Assembly (NCBI GenBank): GCA_021154065.1
Contig: JAJKJG010000282.1
Location: forward strand, 1-8,293
Direction of reading: 5' to 3'
From: Methylobacterium sp.
GTDB lineage: Bacteria; Pseudomonadota; Alphaproteobacteria; Rhizobiales; Beijerinckiaceae
Length of the DNA stretch: 8,293 bases
Below the pieces are notes generated by a model that searched no databases, was not told where the DNA came from, and worked only from the letters and a program-made list of their open reading frames with translations. The translations under genes and the position numbers were made by a program. Positions 5,669-8,293 of this stretch are shown piece after piece (the first letter of the stretch is position 1; the number at the start of each line of letters is the position of its first letter).

Positions 5669-6934
5669 ATGCCTCAAGCCAAATTGACCAAGCGAGCGGT
5701 TGACGCGCAAAAGCCAGGTCCGGTGCGCTTCACGGTTTGGGACGCCGACGTGTCGGGCTTCGGGTTGCGTGTCACCCCTGCGGGAGAGCGCGTCTACGTC
5801 CTGAAATACCGGGCGCGCGGCAAGCAGCGCTGGTACACCATTGGCCGTCACGGCTCTCCCTGGACTCCCGAGATGGCACGAAGGGAGGCAATACGGTTAT
5901 TGGGCGAGGTCGCGCGTGGCGTCGACCCGGCTGACAAGCGGGAGGCGGATAATCAAGCAGAGACGGTTGCGCAGCTCTGCGACCTCTATCTAGCTGAGGG
6001 TGTCGGGCACAAGAAGGCGTCCACCCTCAAGGCTGATCGCGGTCGAATAGAGCACCACATAAAGCCCCTCCTCGGCAGGCAGCGGGTTGATGCAATTACG
6101 CGAGCTGACGCCGAGCGAGTTCTCGGTGACGTGAGCAAGGGCAGGACCGCGGCCGCGCCATTGCGGAACGGTGCACGAAAGCCGGGGAGCATGCCGCGAG
6201 GAGGCAGGGGAGCCGCCGCTCGGACCGTTGCCCTTCTCGGGACGATTATGGCTTTTGGAGTGAGCCGGAACATCCGAGCCGATAATCCGGCGCGCGGCAT
6301 CAAGCTGCCGAAATCCCGCAAGATGGAACGCTTTCTGTCCGAGGCGGAGATTGCCCGGCTGGCGTCCGCGCTCGACGAAGAGGCGAACACAAGCGGCAAC
6401 GTATTCCCCAGCGCGGCCATTAAGCTCCTCCTCCTGACCGGCTGCCGCCGAAGCGAGGTCCTGAACCTCCTTTGGCCCGAAGTCGACTTGGATCACCGAT
6501 GCCTGAGGTTGCCCGACAGCAAGACGGGGGCAAAGGTCGTCTATCTGAACGCACCAGCCTTGGCTCTGATCGCCGGTCTGCCACGGCGAGACGGCAACCC
6601 GCATCTCATCCCAGGCATGCGGGCCGGCGAGCCTTTCATTGGAATAGACAAAGTGTGGGTGCGAGTGCGGGCCCGGGCGGGGTTGGAGAATGTCCGCCTC
6701 CACGACCTGCGGCACTCGTTTGCATCCGTGGGCGCAAGCGGCGGATTGAGCCTACCGTTGATCGGCGCACTGCTAGGTCACCGCCACAGTACGACGACGA
6801 GTCGCTACGCCCACCTCTCCGCGGACCCGATCCGCGCCGCCAACGAAGCTGTGGGAGCACGGATCGCCGCCGCGCTTGAAGGGAAGCCCTCGGGCGAGGT
6901 TGTGCCGCTCCAGCGGCCCGGCAATTGGGGCTAG
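5669..6934 (+). CDS. int: Tyrosine-type site-specific integrase (DUF4102/P4 family)
   Basis: This 421-residue tyrosine recombinase inserts and excises the island at the tRNA-Gln target. Seen: an N-terminal arm-binding DUF4102-type domain (about 1-85, with DADVSGFGLRVTPAG and YRARGKQRWYTIGRHG), a core-binding SAM-like domain (about 90-210), and a catalytic domain with the full set: Arg260 in TGCRRSEVL, His345 and Arg348 in LHDLRHSF, His371 in LLGHRHS and nucleophile Tyr380 in SRYAHLS. The core-binding domain carries an R/G-rich segment (about 156-187), which I recall in other alphaproteobacterial integrases. The ATG at 5669 is chosen because DUF4102 proteins start just before the KLT motif. 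A TTG start at 5594 would add 25 atypical residues and run through the tandem repeat. The ribosome site is weak. Third positions hold more A/T than in the chromosomal genes to the left. Confidence 0.95.
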   Translation: MPQAKLTKRAVDAQKPGPVRFTVWDADVSGFGLRVTPAGERVYVLKYRARGKQRWYTIGRHGSPWTPEMARREAIRLLGEVARGVDPADKREADNQAETVAQLCDLYLAEGVGHKKASTLKADRGRIEHHIKPLLGRQRVDAITRADAERVLGDVSKGRTAAAPLRNGARKPGSMPRGGRGAAARTVALLGTIMAFGVSRNIRADNPARGIKLPKSRKMERFLSEAEIARLASALDEEANTSGNVFPSAAIKLLLLTGCRRSEVLNLLWPEVDLDHRCLRLPDSKTGAKVVYLNAPALALIAGLPRRDGNPHLIPGMRAGEPFIGIDKVWVRVRARAGLENVRLHDLRHSFASVGASGGLSLPLIGALLGHRHSTTTSRYAHLSADPIRAANEAVGARIAAALEGKPSGEVVPLQRPGNWG

Positions 6935-6989
6935 GCTCAGCCTGTGGACGGGCGACGGGGCGGCGCTGCTCTTCCCGTTGCGACCGGTG

Positions 6990-6995
6990 TAGAAT
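6990..6995 (+). promoter_or_regulatory. Possible -10 element in the integrase/7090-gene gap
   Basis: TAGAAT, preceded by TG, resembles a sigma-70 -10 box about 95 nt before the GTG at 7090. No convincing -35 hexamer sits 16-18 nt upstream, so this is a weak call. The rest of the 155-nt gap (6935-7089) shows only the inverted repeat described next. Confidence 0.2.
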
Positions 6996-7034
6996 CTCCC
7001 ATGCGCGGGGCCGGCAGGCCAGCCGTCGCGTCCA

Positions 7035-7087
7035 TGTCACCGCCGGGACGCTGCCCCGCGCAACTCCCTCGGCGGTGGGCGGTGACA
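7035..7087. promoter_or_regulatory. Inverted repeat ending at the start of the 7090 gene
   Basis: TGTCACCGCC (7035-7044) is perfectly repeated in inverted form as GGCGGTGACA (7078-7087), with a 33-nt loop. The right arm ends 2 nt before the GTG start at 7090 and covers the only G-rich stretch that could serve as its ribosome-binding site. It could be a translational hairpin or an operator. Confidence 0.45.
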
Positions 7088-7089
7088 AA

Positions 7090-7791
7090 GTGACAGAACA
7101 CGATTGGCCGGAGCTTGCGGCTCAGGAACTCGAATGGGCGCCGAGCCCGACGTTGGACCCGAATGCTGTGCCGGTGGGGGATGGCGATTGGGTGCCACTT
7201 ACGCCCGTAATCGACTTCTTGGCCGAGCACGGCAATCCGGTCGGCGTGACGCAAGGCGCGGCCCGCGCGCTATTCAAGCCCGCAAAGCGGGGCGAATTAC
7301 GTTTGGAAGGCTCGGAGACGAAGTGCGGGAACCCGTCAATAGCTATTCCTCCGAGCTACTTCCGCAACGCGCGTATCGCCCGCGGGGATACCGTTGCTAT
7401 AGACTACGATGCGGTCTCCAGCGGCGAAGAGTTTGTCGATCTCAGACTAGCTGGCCATAAGCCATGGCATCATGTGCACGTGTATAGGCCGGACTTGGTG
7501 ACGTGGCTCCTCACCTTGTTGCCGCAACCCGATCTGAAACCTGTTGCTGCTGACCTTAAAGCGGCGCAGCTCCCCGACCCCCCGCGCCGAGCTTCACTGA
7601 AGCTGGACCTGGAGAACGCCTACAAAGCTTGGGTAGCGGAGTACCCCGACCCGCCGTATCCCAACGAAAAGGCCGACTGTCTACACATGCAGGCGCTGTT
7701 TACCATCAACCGCGACCGCGTGCGCGAACTCCGCCGGGACTTTTCTCCAGAGGAATGGAAGAAAACGGGACGACGCCGTAAGGTGGTTTAA
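7090..7791 (+). CDS. Conserved hypothetical protein of integrated elements
   Basis: The 233-residue protein has no function I can name. It is soluble, with no signal peptide or membrane segment. Seen: an acidic, Trp-rich N-terminus containing WVPLTPVIDFLAEHG (about 34-48); a middle part with FRNARIARGDTVAIDYDAV (about 90-108) and HVYRPDLVTWL; then a highly charged, probably helical C-terminus, RDRVRELRRDFSPEEWKKTGRRRKVV. From memory, proteins with a W(V/L)PL start and an RDRVRELRR..W...GRRK end recur in prophages and islands of Hyphomicrobiales without an assigned role. The basic tail suggests nucleic-acid contact. The GTG at 7090 is chosen because upstream residues to 6925 are Arg/Cys/Gly-rich and unlike protein, and 6925 overlaps the integrase. 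An in-frame GTG at 7075 is an alternative. The repeat array begins at its stop codon. Confidence 0.72.
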   Translation: MTEHDWPELAAQELEWAPSPTLDPNAVPVGDGDWVPLTPVIDFLAEHGNPVGVTQGAARALFKPAKRGELRLEGSETKCGNPSIAIPPSYFRNARIARGDTVAIDYDAVSSGEEFVDLRLAGHKPWHHVHVYRPDLVTWLLTLLPQPDLKPVAADLKAAQLPDPPRRASLKLDLENAYKAWVAEYPDPPYPNEKADCLHMQALFTINRDRVRELRRDFSPEEWKKTGRRRKVV

Positions 7792-7824
7792 TCTCGCGGC
7801 TAATCTCGCGGCTAATCTCGCCGT
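7789..7824. repeat. Three tandem 12-bp repeats (TAATCTCGCGGC)
   Basis: TAATCTCGCGGC is present exactly at 7789-7800 and 7801-7812. A third copy at 7813-7824 differs at two positions (TAATCTCGCCGT). The first copy includes the TAA stop of the preceding gene. Two further CTCGCSG copies follow in inverted orientation (7833-7839 and 7846-7852). The array resembles iterons or clustered regulator sites. Confidence 0.85.
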
Positions 7825-7855
7825 TTTCTCTCCCGCGAGTTTTGACGGCGAGATT
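7814..7855. promoter_or_regulatory. 11-bp inverted repeat closing the repeat array
   Basis: AATCTCGCCGT (7814-7824) is perfectly complementary to ACGGCGAGATT (7845-7855) around a 20-nt loop that contains a further CCGCGAG. It could end transcription of the 7090 gene, though no T-tract follows, or be part of a protein-binding array controlling the next gene. Confidence 0.6.
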
Positions 7856-7870
7856 CCTGTGTGAATATTA

Positions 7871-7956
7871 GGTGTCCTCGCCGCTTGGCATGTTGCCCGG
7901 CGGCTCCGGTAGAGGATGCCCCGCGTATCAGGGTGTCCTCTTCGACAAGAGGACAC
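7871..7956 (+). promoter_or_regulatory. Leader with GGTGTCCTC half-sites and RBS-containing hairpin
   Basis: GTGTCCTCTT (7933-7942) and AAGAGGACAC (7947-7956) form a perfect 10-bp stem with a 4-nt CGAC loop. The right arm contains AGAGGA, the ribosome-binding site of the gene starting at 7960. GGTGTCCTC occurs once more as a direct copy at 7871-7879, giving three half-sites. A weak promoter-like pair, TTGGCA (7885-7890) and TAGAGG (7910-7915), lies between them with a long 19-nt spacer. It may be an operator for autoregulation or a translation-limiting hairpin. Confidence 0.6.
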
Positions 7957-7959
7957 ACA

Positions 7960-8178
7960 ATGCCTTCCGATTACATGACCCCGAAAGAGGCGGCTGACTA
8001 CGTCCGCAGCTCGCCCTCTACTCTCGCCAAGCGCAGAATTACCGGACAGCTTCCGAATTTCAGTCGGATCGGAAAGGCAATCCGGTACCGGAGAGCGGAC
8101 CTCGACGCCTGGATGACCGGCAACGTTCGCCGCTCCACGTCCGAGCTTCCGCCCGCTCCCGCGCAAGTCGGGGCCTGA
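7960..8178 (+). CDS. AlpA/excisionase-like helix-turn-helix protein
   Basis: This 72-residue DNA-binding protein is of the MerR-like excisionase/AlpA type (helix_turn_helix_17). Seen: MTPKEAADYVRSSPSTLAKRRITGQLPNF (winged helix-turn-helix, about 6-34), then the wing and closing helix RIGKAIRYRRADLDAWM (about 36-52), followed by a Pro/Ala-rich tail. In known elements such proteins act as excisionases (directionality factors for the integrase) or as activators of integrase or replication genes. Its place in the same island as the integrase supports either role. The ATG at 7960 is chosen for its AGAGGA ribosome site and because the protein then begins just before the domain; an open frame upstream to 7861 is Cys/Arg-rich and unlikely. 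The ribosome site is buried in a hairpin, so expression may be kept low. Confidence 0.85.
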   Translation: MPSDYMTPKEAADYVRSSPSTLAKRRITGQLPNFSRIGKAIRYRRADLDAWMTGNVRRSTSELPPAPAQVGA

Positions 8179-8184
8179 TCCTCA

Positions 8185-8293
8185 ATGACCAGCGCACGAC
8201 CGCAAAAGGAAGCCCCGCAAACGGGGCTAACCGCGCGGGGCTTGAAAGTGATTTTTGCTATGACGACGCTACACGCCCGCGCCTCTGTGCGCA
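8185..8293 (+). CDS. Possible partial ORF running off the window
   Basis: An ATG 6 nt after the preceding stop opens a frame that stays open for 36 codons to the window edge (MTSARPQKEAPQTGLTARGL...). I recognise no domain in this short piece, and the ribosome-binding site is poor. The spacing is typical of an operon, and small genes or primase/helicase genes often follow AlpA-like genes in such islands. The GC-rich hairpins at 8210-8243 lie inside the frame, so the stretch may instead be non-coding. Confidence 0.3.
   Translation, partial: MTSARPQKEAPQTGLTARGLKVIFAMTTLHARASVR
8210..8243. terminator. Alternative GC-rich hairpins after the AlpA-like gene
   Basis: Two exclusive stems share a left arm. 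AGCCCCG (8211-8217) pairs with CGGGGCT (8222-8228) with a 4-nt loop, and AAGCCCCGC (8210-8218) pairs with GCGGGGCTT (8235-8243) with a 16-nt loop. A run of five T follows at 8252-8256, 8 nt past the longer stem. This could be a terminator or attenuator; it overlaps the tentative ORF from 8185. Confidence 0.45.

Noticed and set aside
6925..7089. N-terminal extension of the hypothetical protein to a TTG at 6925
   Set aside because: The added residues are Arg/Cys/Gly-rich, the start overlaps the integrase end, and the stretch contains an inverted repeat typical of non-coding sequence.
7789..7855. CRISPR array
   Set aside because: The units are 12 bp with no spacers, partly inverted, and no cas genes are present.
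7681..8166. - strand frame of 161 codons across the repeat array and AlpA-like gene
   Set aside because: It crosses the repeat array and two hairpins and lies opposite a recognisable helix-turn-helix gene; its protein shows no domain.

Overview
The window is GC-rich alphaproteobacterial DNA, most likely from the order Hyphomicrobiales (Rhizobiales). This rests on strong G/C at third codon positions and on two intergenic palindromic elements (533-633 and 3734-3876) of the kind I know from Bradyrhizobium, Rhodopseudomonas and Methylobacterium relatives. Assignment below order level is not supported.

Positions 1 to about 5464 look like ordinary chromosome carrying a small catabolism and uptake neighbourhood. 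On the + strand are the C-terminal part of an SDR oxidoreductase (1-537) and a beta-keto acid cleavage enzyme of the BKACE/DUF849 family (699-1574). Convergent to them, reading on the - strand, is a probable operon: a small manganese-type cupin resembling bacterial hydroxynitrile lyases (5383 to 4976), a TAXI-family TRAP solute-binding protein (4881 to 3895) and a fused 4TM/12TM TRAP permease (3710 to 1662). A plausible reading is that the TRAP system imports an organic acid, the SDR oxidises a beta-hydroxy acid to a beta-keto acid, and BKACE cleaves that with acetyl-CoA. The real substrate cannot be read from sequence.

At 5465-5512 lies the 3' half of a tRNA-Gln(UUG) gene on the - strand, with no D-arm or 5' acceptor strand. 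Directly beyond it the sequence changes character and a tyrosine integrase of the DUF4102/P4 type begins (5669-6934). This is the left boundary of an integrated element that used tRNA-Gln as its target. The intact tRNA gene should lie at the other end, beyond 8293.

Inside the island, after the integrase, are a conserved-hypothetical island protein (7090-7791), an array of five copies of a CTCGCSG motif (three as a 12-bp tandem repeat, two inverted; 7789-7855), and a 72-residue AlpA/excisionase-like helix-turn-helix protein (7960-8178). The ribosome-binding site of the last gene lies inside a perfect 10-bp hairpin. The window closes in an uncertain open reading frame (from 8185) overlapped by alternative hairpins. 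The island cargo lies outside the window, so what is visible is its integration and control module.
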